Shown: in pieces, positions 19,488 through 29,859 of the stretch
Layout of the letters: each line of letters starts with the position of its first letter
How positions within the stretch are numbered: position 1 is the first letter of the stretch
Origin: Steinernema hermaphroditum
Lineage: Eukaryota; Nematoda; Chromadorea; Rhabditida; Steinernematidae
NCBI GenBank assembly: GCA_030435675.1
Contig: CM059623.1
Coordinates: 11,812,092 to 11,876,091, forward strand
Length of the DNA: 64,000 nt
Direction: 5' to 3'
Position numbers and translations under genes: made by a program
The notes under the pieces: generated by a model
Databases searched by the model: none
What the model was told of the DNA's origin: nothing
What the model saw: only the letters and a program-made list of their open reading frames with translations

Positions 19488-20182
19488 TCACTTCGCCTTC
19501 ACTTCGCATTCACACATACACAAGGCGTCGCGTCCCATGTCCACGTACTCTAGGAAGTTGTCCTTCTCGGTCATTCGCTGCTCGAGCATCTTCGACTCCT
19601 GATCGGCCTCCACTCCTTCCAGCGTCTGGATGTAATCGATAGGGCGGGAAGGGGTTCGGGCTTCTTCGGGTGGGTCGATAGGGAAAGGTGGGCCACGGGG
19701 AAGGCGGGGCTCCGAGAACTTCAGGTGGGTTGGGGCGTACTTGGGACAAGGGCACGGGTCCGGTGTTCTGGATCTCGATCTGGAGATGAGAGTTCACCTT
19801 TCTCTCTTCTCCGCGGTGTTCTTCGCGCCGACGCTCCTCTCGGTGACGGCTCTCTCGAACAGGTGAGCGCGATCGGCGGCGGCTCTTTCCATTCGGTGTG
19901 CACGAGCTGCGACGGTTCTTCTTCTTGTGCGAACTCGAGCGTGGGGGCTCAGGAGTTCTGCTTCTCTCCGGGGAGACGGAGTACGATTCCTTCTCGACCG
20001 CTGAGCTTCTTCCGTCGTCCGTCGGAAGATGAGCTTCTTCCGCTTCCGTCGAGGGGGGGGGAGGAGGGAGGAGAGAGAACTGGACTAACCTTGTTGCGCT
20101 TCGGGCGCACGCTCGGAACCACTCTGACGTTGGAGCAGTCCAGGATCGACGAATCTGGTGCAAAAAGCGGCTGATGCACCAC
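19488..20182 (-). CDS. Unidentified RS-rich protein with C-terminal coiled coil
   Basis: A minus-strand gene model: a first exon from about 20182 (MVHQPLFAPDSSIL to RPKRNK, then a GTTAGT donor); an arginine/serine-rich exon (SPERSRTPE to RSRSPVRES); and a last part reading IDYIQTLEGVEADQESKMLE, an acidic coiled coil, to a TGA at 19488. Splicing between the RS part and the tail probably uses the GTGAAC donor near 19798 and CAG near 19781. RS content suggests an RNA-processing partner in the nucleus. Lack of recognised domains and position next to a retrotransposon leave open that it is element-derived. Confidence 0.45.
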
Positions 20183-20346
20183 TCATTTCGGTCGCTGGAT
20201 CCGAAGATGATTCGTGTGAAGAGCGGGGGAACAGACGACCACTCTTTGTCAGGTTATAGCCACGAATGATTTTATTGCGCCGTCGGCGGCACGGGGCCGC
20301 GCGATGGCGCCAAAACATTTACAAAAGTACAAATCATCGGTCGCGA

Positions 20347-21083
20347 TTACGCGACACATGTGAACCAAGCATCGGAGGCGCGATACACATTCAGCAGCGG
20401 TTGCAGGGATAGATCGGCTACGAAGTCGCCGCTGATGACGATGAAATCATTCTAAGACACCTATTTAGAGAAAACTTTTCAAGAAGTTCCAAACCTTGAT
20501 TTTATCCTTTAGGGATAGGAGAACGTGGCCAGTGTCGTCTAGGTCCGTTCCGACAATGTCGATATTTAACGAGTTGGCGAATTTGGGTAGTTTATCGTGG
20601 TGAAGGAGTGATTTGACTTCCGCTACGGTCTTGGTTGATGTGACAAGAATAACATCTGAAATAATCAAGTGATAAACGGGTGAAAATGAGTTAAGGTCAG
20701 ACGGGCTAATGTGTTAAATTGGACATCTAAATTGGACTTTGAACAGCAAAATTAGGCAATGTCTCTCAGAACAGCTAGACACAAAAAGCTAGACGTCCAC
20801 AACAGACGTTTGCTTCATGGCGATTTCGACCGATCGTCAGTTGTTCTCACTTCTCAGATTTAGACGTCTACTTGAATATTATACGTCTACTAGAGTCAGT
20901 TTTGCGTTGCATCTTACCAGTGATGTGGTGGCGGCTGAGCAAGTTCAGCGGATACCAAAACACTGGCACACCAGCGACTGGCAGGAGGCACTTTGGAATG
21001 GCGTCGGTGATCTCCCGCATTCGGTTTCCGATGCCACCGGCGAGCACGATCGCCTGAAACCCGCTGGGATTTTGACCGACCAT
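20347..21083 (-). pseudogene. ppp-1: eIF2B gamma, truncated 5' copy
   Basis: Exon 1 (20918-21083) encodes the nucleotidyltransferase start with [12 protein letters not shown]; exon 2 (20495-20655) continues in phase; exon 3 (20347-20451) matches the exon at 43 nearly residue for residue up to DAWFTC and then ends in Val-Ala-stop. Homology breaks exactly at the palindrome GTCGCGTAATCGCGAC, after which unrelated sequence supplies an AATAAA signal near 20272. A spliced-leader-type acceptor precedes the ATG. The protein would be about 143 residues, lacking the beta-helix and most of the catalytic-like domain, so it is unlikely to work in eIF2B. Confidence 0.85.
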
Positions 21084-21220
21084 TGTGCCTGAAAACAACA
21101 TTCAGATGGATGTAACTTCACATGCCAAACAGGTAGGCCGAATTGCGGACAAAACCGCGCGAAAGTGCAACAATGTGTGAGAAATAACGCTTTAACAATA
21201 TCAACAACAATCTACAATTC

Positions 21221-22447
21221 CTAAGCATTCAATGCGGCTTGCTGCTCGGCCTCGTGCAGACGGTGTACTTGCTCTACCTTCTGCTCGTTGAAGTAGTTGA
21301 TGAACCAGCGGATGTGCTCCAACTTCTTCTTCGCCGTCATGTGGGGACTCTTGGAGAGACCGACGCACACGAGCTCCATGAAGTGCGCTATGGGTCCGCT
21401 CTTGGGCAGATTCGACTGGGCGACGAAGCGCTCGAGGAAGATGTGATCTTGGAACCCGATGCGCTCCTCCTCACCAAGCATGTACTCGTTGTTGATGGGG
21501 TACGGCCAAAGCTTTCCTTTCTTTGTCCACTCAATCTGCTCTTCGATACCGTTTTTCAGCCCCATTGACTAATTGTAAATCCTGAAAGAAGCTTCTTATT
21601 AATCATATTTTCTAGATTTTGGTAAAGTTCAATGAGTGCAAAGACTTACTTAACCCATTCAGCATCCCACTGCTGCCAGAACCCCTAGGTGAGACTCCTT
21701 CAGTCCTTCGCCATTCTCTGGGAAAATGCTCAGCGCGCGAACATCGTCCACAAAGACGTTCGGAGCGGACTCCTTGACTTCCACGTGTTTGGCAGTTCTC
21801 GGCTTATCTGTGGTTTCTGGGTCGTACATCAACTTCCTGAAAATGAGGTTTTTGAGGATTGAGGATTTTTCTTTGAGGTGAGGATCTTTCTTTCTGACAG
21901 AGATCAGATTTGACGATTGGATTCCAGCCAGCTTTCCGCTGCCTATTGTGAGCAGATAGGACACACCTGAATAGCTTGGTAAACGATTTCGCGGCGCAAC
22001 GCGATGGTTTCCTTCTTGCCCACGCGTATTCTCGACGGTCTGAAACATTTCCTTGCGAACTCCGATTGCATCAGACGAGACAACTCACAGTGCGGCTCGT
22101 GGTGTAGACTGAACGGGTACCGACTTCAGCAAGTCTACTACGCTCTGCTGAGACAGCATTTCCGCCGTCTGCGAAGCGGTCGCTTCGTCGAACGTCTGCT
22201 TCTCCGCCTCGATCAGTTTCGCCTTCAACATATCTCGCATACGCTTCCGTCCCGCTGGATTTTGCGGGTTCTGTGCCGTGGCAACACTGTCTACGGCCGA
22301 CAGCATCTCTTCTCCGAGAATATCTTTCGCTGACGGCTCTTTTGGCCCCTTCGGGCCATCATCCCCAGCTGAGCAAAATGCTCGGCTACCCAGTCGGCGC
22401 ACTGCCACATTTGCTACGAACCTCGACAGCATCTGTGCAAGCAACAT
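21221..22447 (-). CDS. mrps-31: Mitochondrial small-subunit ribosomal protein mS31, with apparent disruptions
   Basis: Exon 1 (22089-22447) carries a basic mitochondrial leader (MLLAQMLSRFVANVAVRRLG) and a linker. Exon 2 (21967-22039) encodes RVGKKETIALRREIVYQAIQ. Exon 3 starts near 21832. The last exon (21221-21568) holds the conserved core IEEQIEWTKKGKLWPYPINN. Together this is mS31 of the mitoribosomal small subunit. Two lesions are visible: a run of four Cs at 21682-21685 (GGGG on the coding strand) shifts the frame just before FWQQWDAEW, and a TAG (21569-21571) sits where a sense codon is expected before SMGLKNG. Alternative splice sites (donor GTTAAG, acceptor ending ATTAG) could bypass the TAG but not the shift. 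It may be a sequencing error or a dying gene. Confidence 0.75.
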
Positions 22448-22518
22448 TTGTGGAATAATCAACCTATTCAAGTCAAAGAATACAGAAGCATCCAATTAAT
22501 GAAATCAACACACAAAAG

Positions 22519-23664
22519 TTAGCACTTCGGGAATACAATCTGCGAGGCCTCGATGAAAGCGACTCCCTTGGAGATTTCCTTCTTGAGTTCGGGGATAGCC
22601 TCCGCAACAAGTTTCTTCTCGTAGGCGTTGAGGTTCCCAAGTCCGAGAATCTTCTCAACTCCGTTGGGTCCGAGCTCTACTGCGGCGGAGAAGAATTCGA
22701 CGCCGGGAATCGGGGTCGAGAATATTTCTCCGACGTCACCGATGTATACGTAGGCAAACTCAGTCATCTTATATCCACGGACCGCGCTCACGAGCGCCCG
22801 CAAAAAACGCGCTCCCGCCGAAGCCGCAGCAAGGGGCGTGGCTCCCTAAATTCGAAAGCTGAATCACATTCAACCACGATTGAGCTTACAGCCTGAGCTG
22901 CTATTCCGTCTGACCGGATGTCCTTGGTCAGCTCCTTAACTTCGTCTTCTGTGAAGGTCATCTTGGGGCGAACCATAGAAAAAACTGGGATGGTGGTCTT
23001 TCCGGAATGTCCTCCGATGACGGGGACAACGCAACTCGCAGCAGCAAGATTCTGAAAGCCAACGAGTTAATCTTGCCTTGACTGCAATATGGCGTACCTT
23101 CAAATTCTTTACAAAAACCTGTGAACGGACGACATCAAGGGTGGTGACTCCGAAGATACGATTGGGATCATATACTCCTTTTTTCTTGAAGACCTCAACA
23201 GCAACGGGGACCATTGAGTTGACGGGGTTGGTGATGATGGCGACCAAAGCGCTGGGGCAGATTGCAGAGGCGAACGCGGCGAAGTAACTGACGAGTCGGG
23301 CGTTGGTGTCGAAGAAATTATCGTTAGTCATTCCAGGCTTGCGGGGCTCTTCAGCCGCGATCACCACTATGTTTGCATTTTTCAAAGCCTCCTGAAGTCC
23401 GGTAACTTCCGTGTGACCCGTCACATTGACGACGGAGTCGATTTGCGAAATGTCGGCAGCAACTCTTCGGATTCCGGTAGGGTGGTAAAGCGCGAGGCTT
23501 GCGATGTTAGGGTCCGCTACGAGCAGCAGAGCCAGTAGCTTTCCGATCTCTCCGTTGGCTCCGAGAAGTGCGACTTTGGGGGCACTCGACGTGTTGTTGG
23601 CGCTCGCAACGCGGAGGCCAGAGGCGACGAGAGACTTTCCAACTGTCTTGGAGGACAGAGCCAT
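22519..23664 (-). CDS. Divergent mitochondrial malate dehydrogenase paralogue
   Basis: Three exons (23098-23664, 22890-23051, 22519-22845) give 351 residues. Residues 1-29 look like a mitochondrial transit peptide. The body aligns throughout with mitochondrial-type malate dehydrogenase and shares intron positions with the canonical gene at 38991-40019. Catalytic His (VIGGHSGK) and Asp (TTLDVVR) are kept. The Asp that binds the NAD ribose (LYDI in the family) is His here (LYHP), the second loop arginine (PGMTRDD) is Asn (PGMTNDN), and SATLSMA is replaced by ATPLAAA. Oxaloacetate binding and NAD use are therefore doubtful. A trans-splice-type acceptor (TTTGTTGCAG) precedes the ATG. The mS31 gene starts only about 70 bp downstream, suggesting an operon. 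Confidence 0.85.
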
Positions 23665-24364
23665 TTTGATTCTCCTGCAACAAAGAAAAATGAGCAAAAT
23701 TGCTACTAATCCTACGAAACAGCATTATGGGAGCTTCGTGTCTCACGATTCAAGAAAGACCCACGGAAAATAAAAGCCAAGATAAAATCCCCATCCGCAG
23801 ATGTTTACAAAAACTCAAAAACTGCTACTAATTCTACGAAATTTAGACTATAACACGGGTTTTAGGCTTTTTAGGGTTGAAATTTCGGAATGCACGTTCT
23901 TCGAAATTTTCACTTCAGAGTTGCCTCATCGGTATTGAGAATTCCAGCGATTGATACGCTGCTGGAACAAAAATGAAAGCAGGTCCTGATTTGACGTGGA
24001 CCATTTCGCACAAATACTTGCACTCCTTGCGGTCATGGTCGAAATAAGCAGCTGTGTCCCGATCGTGGGGATTCTCAGGGGAAAGAGACACTCCAGTGAA
24101 AGTCAATTCCGAGAGTCTTTTTGGACTCGTAAGTAATCAGTCTTTTAGTGAGCGTGAATCAGTGACCACGTACACCGTAAAAAAGCAGCAGTGGTTTGCA
24201 CGAAGAAAATTCGGAACCACTGGCGATGTAACGCCTGTAAGGGTGTCCATGGGCCATGCCCACGATTTGAAATCACTAACAAAGCCTCTTCTCTCCTAAT
24301 GTCTAACAATTACACTAGATTCCTCTCTTTCATTCTCAACTAGGAAAACCCAAACAAAAGACAT
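23665..24364. other. Intergenic with short unidentified minus-strand frame
   Basis: A 63-codon minus frame at 23915-24106 (ending SLEFSIPMRQL) looks protein-like in composition and could be the last exon of a gene upstream of the malate dehydrogenase paralogue, but I see no supporting exon and do not recognise it. Otherwise there is no signal. Confidence 0.3.
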
Positions 24365-24600
24365 GGGAATCGGACAGCTGATCCCGCACGGCGATAAGGC
24401 TCGCCGAGCCTGGGAACCAGGCGGGGCTCCAGCTGATTCACGCTTCCGGTGAAACTAAATAAAAGGGAGCCAAACGTGCTCTCTTGGTCAGAGACGCAGT
24501 CAAGACTTGTTCAAGACTCCGTGAGCCTCAGTTAGCCAACGCCTAACTGGTTCTCGCCCAGTTGCCATCGGCCCGTCTAAAAAAACCAGACGATCGCAAA
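24365..24600 (+). repeat. BEL/Pao-like long terminal repeat segment
   Basis: Shares with 9735-9925 the motifs GAACCAGGCGGGG, TTCCGGTG, AATAAAAGGGAGCCA and the following CTCTCxTGGTCA. The retrotransposon-derived gag remnant at 25150-25330 lies downstream in the expected orientation. Confidence 0.5.
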
Positions 24601-25340
24601 AAAGACAAACTGCAGACAAGTTAAGACAAAACACCGCTAGCGATCAAGAAATCAATGGAAATGAGCGTTCTGCAGACGATTGCGCTAGACACCTTCTGCT
24701 CAATCGAGACGACCGGGCGAACGCGGAGCAAACGCCTAATACGGTGCCTCGAAAGAAAATCGTTCCAGGACCGGAAGTTTCAGATGGGAACCAGAGATGT
24801 GCCGAAATAAAAATTAGCAAAGCGGATACAGAAATCGTCAAAAAACGCAAAAATTCCCGTTTTGCGAGAACGGAAACGGAATTTCACATTCCTGATGGGA
24901 ACGAGTTTGTGTTTTTGATAACCATTGTTTCCCTAGAAGATCACCTATGACTCCGAGGACCGAGACTCTTGGAACTCACCCGGAGGATCTTCTTCTACTC
25001 TGAAGATCGATGCTCTTGGATCTCTTCCGGAAGATCGTCGCGCCATCGTCTCCCCCTCACATCGTGACCAGAGCGCACCCAACGCCCCAACGGACAGCTA
25101 CCCCGACTGCCCAGTCCGAGGTCTTCTGCGCCTTCCACCAAAACGGACAGTACATCACGGAAACTTGAGGTTTCCTCGCCCCAGATGATCGCCGCACGCG
25201 TGCCAATGAACTGAAGGCCTGCTTCCGCTGCTTGGAGACTGGCCACGACGCCCGTCGCTGTCGAACCAGGAAGAGGTACTCCCACTGCAGTCGCAGCCAT
25301 CGTTGTCACCGCAGCTCAGCCTCGCGCCAACTGATCCCCG
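24601..25340 (+). pseudogene. BEL/Pao-type gag remnant with zinc knuckles
   Basis: At about 25190-25325 the plus frame shows a CX2CX4HX4C knuckle (CFRCLETGHDARRC) followed by a second Cys/His cluster (CSRSHRCH), the double-knuckle signature of Pao-type gag. Upstream, 24949-25040 holds degenerate units of the 47-bp minisatellite in frame with similar peptides (SEDRCSW). A 68-codon frame at 24744-24950 may be leader-proximal coding. Stops interrupt the rest, so it is inactive. Confidence 0.6.
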
Positions 25341-25862
25341 ATAGCTCATCCCCGTCAACTCATCCCCGCGACTATTCATCCTTGGACATCTCATCCCATC
25401 CCCACTCATCCCCAGAGGCTGACTATCTGCGAGAAGGTATCCAAGATCTTCTCGCAGATAGTCCTGGGTGGTTCCACATAGTGCGAGTGATGTGATGCGA
25501 AGGTTCAGCTGCGGAGCTGCAGGATAGTTTGCACTCTCTGTCGTAGAAGTTTGCACTCTCTGCCAAAGTTAGGATTTAGGCTGCGCGCGAGTCCCAGGCG
25601 ACCTCTGTATTCATTTTTGGAACGGGCCAAACATCCAGGCTTGGCTTAGGCTCCGGCTTAGGACTACGCCTACAGATTTAAAGCGAGCCCTGTAGACTTG
25701 ACAGCTCCGTACATTCCCTAGCACCATCGGAGCCTCCGCCTTGGACAATCTTATGCATCATCGGAAATTTCTGTAAGAAATTGAACCTACGAATTGGTCG
25801 CAGATAAGAGATGAGGTGTCCAGTGATGAATTGTCGCGGGGATGAGTTGACGGGGATGAGTC
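25340..25862. mobile_element. MITE-like element with about 50-bp inverted ends
   Basis: Ends around 25340-25395 and 25805-25862 are inverted copies built from CATCCCC-containing motifs (TCATCCCCGTCAACTCATCC). Inside lies a perfect 16-bp stem at 25421-25436 / 25448-25463 with an 11-nt loop. No coding potential is recognised. Confidence 0.6.
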
Positions 25863-25928
25863 GGGTGGGACCCGCAGCCATCATACCCTCTATGTGCCTA
25901 GGAGAAATCCCGCCTAAAGCCTCTCCTG

Positions 25929-26134
25929 TTTCCACTACTACCGCTTATTCGGCTGGTTCTGAAATTATCACCTCCATTTCCCTTGTGGTGTTCGTTGGCG
26001 CCGCTAACCCGTCTATCCCGCATCCATCTAGCCGCCATGCCATCCTGATGTCTACTGAAGCCAAGATCCAAAACCTCAGCACCGCAAAGACCGTATCCGC
26101 TCTCATCTTGCCGAATAAGCGGTAGTAGTGGAAA
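25929..26134. mobile_element. Short element with perfect 25-bp inverted ends
   Basis: 25929-25953 and 26110-26134 are perfect reverse complements (TTTCCACTACTACCGCTTAT plus TCGGC). The 206-bp unit is a MITE-sized insertion that ends the first gag-like frame. Its right arm overlaps the left edge of the 883-bp tandem duplication by 7 bp. Confidence 0.8.
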
Positions 26135-26491
26135 TGATGGGTTGTATTGTCGTACGATCTCTTTCGGTTGTCCTTCTAGAAATTGTAATAAATAAGAGAA
26201 TTTTTCTACTGCATCTAAATTGTCGTTTTTATCAATTTGTTTTTTAAATAGTGTGTGAAATATCTCCCACTCCATTGTATTTCCTTCGAAGGTCGGTATT
26301 TTCAACGGGATGATTTTAGTCTTCATGTAATTGTTTGAATGATCTTCTTGCATCGTACTTTGATTCGTTTTAGACTCGTTAAAACTGCTATGACTGGTCG
26401 AGTTTTGTATGGAATCATTTAGACATTCCGCTTTCTGTTGTAGCAGTGTAATCAGCGTGCTCAAGGATTCCTTATCGCCTTCAAGTAGCAT
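26132..26491 (-). pseudogene. DUF1759-type gag fragment (Pao), copy 1
   Basis: About 120 codons containing PTFEGNTMEWEIFHTLFKKQ and EKFSYLLQFLEGQPKEIVR, the DUF1759 core of BEL/Pao gag proteins. It is fused at its start to the polymerase frame and is cut by the 206-bp inverted-repeat element after NPSFPL. Confidence 0.7.
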
Positions 26492-29400
26492 TATGGATGT
26501 ATTCCTTGAATAGGGTTGTAGACCACGTTTGCCATGTCCAACTTTCAAAAATTCTTCTTATTTTGTATCCATGATCGAGCGCCTTGTCTAATTCCATATG
26601 GGTCCAACAACCGATTAAACAACGTTCACTTGCTGAACATGAACATCTCTTGCTCTGCTCTTTGTTTTTACAGCACTTAGCGCATAAAGTATATCCGTTT
26701 TCCACAACCGCCTTCTTCGTCAGGTTTATAAGGTAGCACGGGATGGAGTAGATTTCTCGGCGGTTCTACCTCACAGTAGATTAATCTCTTCATTTTAGTG
26801 TTTAAAAAATTGGAATCAATGGTTGAAGGCTCAGGAAAACCCTCCCTTTGTACAATCGGACTTCCAAGAGGATATTCGCCTTCCTTACAAATATAGGGGT
26901 ACAGCGATGTAACCTAAAACAATCTCTTATTTCTGAATTGCTGAGAATAACGTACGTCAAAGTAATAGGCGTATTCTCCTTCTTCACGTACAGCTCCAAA
27001 AAGCGTCTCAGTGGAAATGATGGGTTGTATTGTCGTACGATCTCTTTCGGTTGTCCTTCTAGAAATTGTAATAAATAAGAGAATTTTTCTACTGCATCTA
27101 AATTGTCGTTTTTATCAATTTGTTTTTTAAATAGTGTGTGAAATATCTCCCACTCCATTGTATTTCCTTCGAAGGTCGGTATTTTCAACGGGATGATTTT
27201 AGTCTTCATGTAATTGTTCGAATGATCTTCTTGCATCGTACTTTGATTCGTTTTAGACTCGTTAAAACTGCTATGACTGGTCGAGTTTTGTATGGAATCA
27301 TTTAGACATTCCGCTTTCTGTTGTAGCAGTGTAATCAGCGTGCTCAAGGATTCCTTATCGCCTTCAAGTAGCATTATGGATGTATTCCTTGAATAGGGTT
27401 GTAGACCACGTTTGCCATGTCCAACTTTCAAAAATTCTTCTTATTTTGTATCCATGATCGAGCGCCTTGTCTAATTCCATATGGGTCCAACAACCGATTA
27501 AACAACGTTCACTTGCTGAACATGAACATCTCTTGCTCTGCTCTTTGTTTTTACAGCACTTAGCGCATAAAGTATATCCGTTTTCCACAACCGCCTTCTT
27601 CGTCAGGTTTATAAGGTAGCACGGGATGGAGTAGATTTCTCGGCGGTTCTACCTCACAGTAGATTAATCTCTTCATTTTAGTGTTTAAAAAATTGGAATC
27701 AATGGTTGAAGGCTCAGGAAAACCCTCCCTTTGTACAATCGGACTTCCAAGAGGATATTCGCCTTCCTTACAAATATAGGGGTACAGCGATGTAACCTAA
27801 AACAATCTCTTATTTCTGAATTGCTGAGAATAACGTACGTCAAAGTAATAGGCGTATTCTCCTTCTTCACGTACAGCTCCAAAAAGCGTCTCAAAAAGAC
27901 TCCACATTATACCCGTACGACCTCCAAAGAAGGCTTTTCTAGGGAGAAGCTGTGGGGCGTATCCAGCATGAGATTTAAAAAATGCATTCATTTCTTTATC
28001 CATTTGTCTCAGTCTGCGGATGTCACATTCCCAGTAGGTCTGTACGTTGTAACCAGCATTTTTTAAGTCTTGCTCTCTTCGTAGTGTTTGAGCGTATCTA
28101 TCAGCTAGCGTTAAACAGTAGAGACTACTGAGACCTTGGCGCTCTTTAGACTGTATGCACTTGTCATTAAGATTATAGCATCGAGGACATCCGTGCCAGA
28201 AACATCCATTAATTTCAATAACGGTCCGCGATTCTTCAATGTAACCATCAAAAAAATATCGCTTTCCCTGCAGCTGAACAGTCTTCTTGCCCGAGGTTGT
28301 GAACTTGTGTCTTATTTGAAGGCCTTCCTTAGCTTTTAACCAATCCATAAAAATTATAGCTATTTTTGACTGAGGGGTGTTTTTAAAGTAACCGAGCTCG
28401 GGGCAGTGAGCTATTGTGTTGGGTTTAAAGCACTTCGTCCTACAGAAATCGTTGATTAGTATAGTTAAAAGACTCAGACTTACATAACGTACTTATTACA
28501 AGCTCCAGCAATGGTTGAGGCTACAATAAAGGGCTCCAACCCTCCAGAAAGTTGTTTAAATAAGTCACTGAATGAGCGACAGGCTTCCCTAAAAGTAATA
28601 TTATGATAGCTGCATTGTTGAGATACAAACCTCAGAATAGTAACGTCCGCTGCACAATAAACTTGCATCTCCCGATCGAAATCGAAATTTTTTGAGTTAC
28701 TTTCTGAGTACCACTTTAGAAAAGACTCCTTCTTTTTAGGCATCATATTTCGCATCATATTTGTCAGAGGGGGTAAAGATTACCGGAAGCTTTGACAGAG
28801 GTGCGTACAGGTAGTTGACTGAGTCAACGAATCTTAAGCTATTTTGCTTGCAGATCACTTGCATCAGCTTGTTGCCGTTGGAAATAACGGAGAGTTCCGA
28901 ACAACTTACCGTACACAGCAGTTGCTTCAGAACAAATAGGAAATCCTACGACCCTAAATGGTTTAATGTTTATTTGGTAATATTTCAACAAACATACCTC
29001 CGTTATGGGCTATGCATGTTGCTCCGCTGTCCTTCCACAAACTCTCTCATTAACCTGTTATGGGTTTCATCGGGGCTTTCACCATGCTCGTACTTCCAAA
29101 AACGTTTCCTGGTGCCACAATTGCTGCAGTCTCATGCTAAAGGCTCACCTGAACTATGAAAATGTAATCTTGTTTAGACACTTTTTGCTAACCACTGCAT
29201 AGGTAGCACTCCTTTTCCACGGCATCCGTCTTCAACGGAAATATCTTGAACCTCGGGAAAAGATATTTTTGAATCTTGATCAGGTCATTCAAGCCGTAAT
29301 GGTCTTTACTTGTAGATATGCCAGACTCAATTAATAGAGATCGCGCACGTTGACTTAGTTGTTTTTCGTTCTTACGCAGTCTGTTGAACTTTTTATAAAG

Positions 29401-29640
29401 ACGTCCGTACTCTCGGGTTCGCTTTGTCTTCTCAGCCTCAGACTCGGACTTAAATTTCTCCTTTCGGATTTCACGTAATATCGAGGCCTCCATGGCTACA
29501 ATTAGAGCTCTTGCAAGGCATAGCTTGTCTTTGTTCTCAATCAAAAACAGTCCCTTGGTCAAAGGATGTCTTTTTATGGCTTGATAACCTGAGCTCTGAC
29601 GGCCTTTAGGGAATCCTCCAGAACCCGAACCATGAGGTGG
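26492..29640 (-). pseudogene. Polinton/Maverick-type protein-primed DNA polymerase B, decayed
   Basis: Read on the minus strand from about 29640. The N-terminal region has the DKLCLARALIVA signature. An exonuclease-like motif near 29015 (ATCIAHNG) is followed, after an intron, by a TAG at the expected YDFLF tyrosine. Then come FLKWYSESNSKNFDFDRE, VYCAADVTILR, the internal endonuclease-like VIEINGCFWHGCPRC, FFGGRTGIM, and across a 40-bp intron the motif-A DVTSLYP. A frameshift follows before ENGYTLCAKC, and the frame ends at LFKEYIH by fusion to gag. The palm C-terminus (YxDTDS region) is absent. Other Polinton genes were not seen. Confidence 0.75.
27015..27374 (-). pseudogene. DUF1759-type gag fragment (Pao), copy 2
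   Basis: Second copy within the tandem duplication. Here NPSFPL reads directly into the polymerase segment of the neighbouring unit (RRFLELYVKK frame), creating an artificial chimeric frame of 209 codons. Confidence 0.7.
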
Positions 29641-29825
29641 CTGTATTATTGGCTGTATTATTCAAACGGAATTCAACGATTCGAGTTTTGGATTTTAACT
29701 TTTCACTAGTTTCGAATCGGTCCGAAATAACGCTGAATGTAGCTGTAACATTTCTATTTTGATCGACTGAAATAACTCCGAAAGCTAACTTACGTCGTTC
29801 TTCGCTTTGTGGAGACTGCGGATGT

Positions 29826-29859
29826 GTCTTCTTCTTCTTCTTCTTCTTCTTCTTCTTCT
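29826..29859. repeat. (CTT)n microsatellite
   Basis: Uninterrupted CTT triplets, about 11 copies, encoding a poly-lysine run in the minus frame near the start of the polymerase region. Confidence 0.95.

Larger units (their letters stand above)
26128..27893. repeat. 883-bp tandem duplication
   Basis: 26128-27010 and 27011-27893 are adjacent direct copies at a constant offset of 883. The only difference I noticed is one T/C change in the stretch GTAATTGTTTGAATGATC, so the event is very recent or homogenised. Each unit contains the same fusion of a Polinton polymerase segment and a Pao-type gag segment. Confidence 0.95.

Noticed and set aside
43..21083. One eIF2B gamma gene split by inversion
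   Set aside because: Exon 3 is present in both pieces with silent and replacement differences, so these are two copies rather than two halves.
22519..23664. Horizontal transfer of a bacterial malate dehydrogenase
   Set aside because: It shares intron positions and sequence with the worm's own mitochondrial-type gene at 38991-40019, so duplication explains it.
27797..28348. Reading the endonuclease-like frame as a bacterial or mitochondrial plasmid polymerase
   Set aside because: Order of the LCLARA, HNG, FDFxRE, GCFWHGCPxC and GGRT motifs and the presence of spliceosomal introns fit a Polinton/Maverick polymerase in nuclear DNA.
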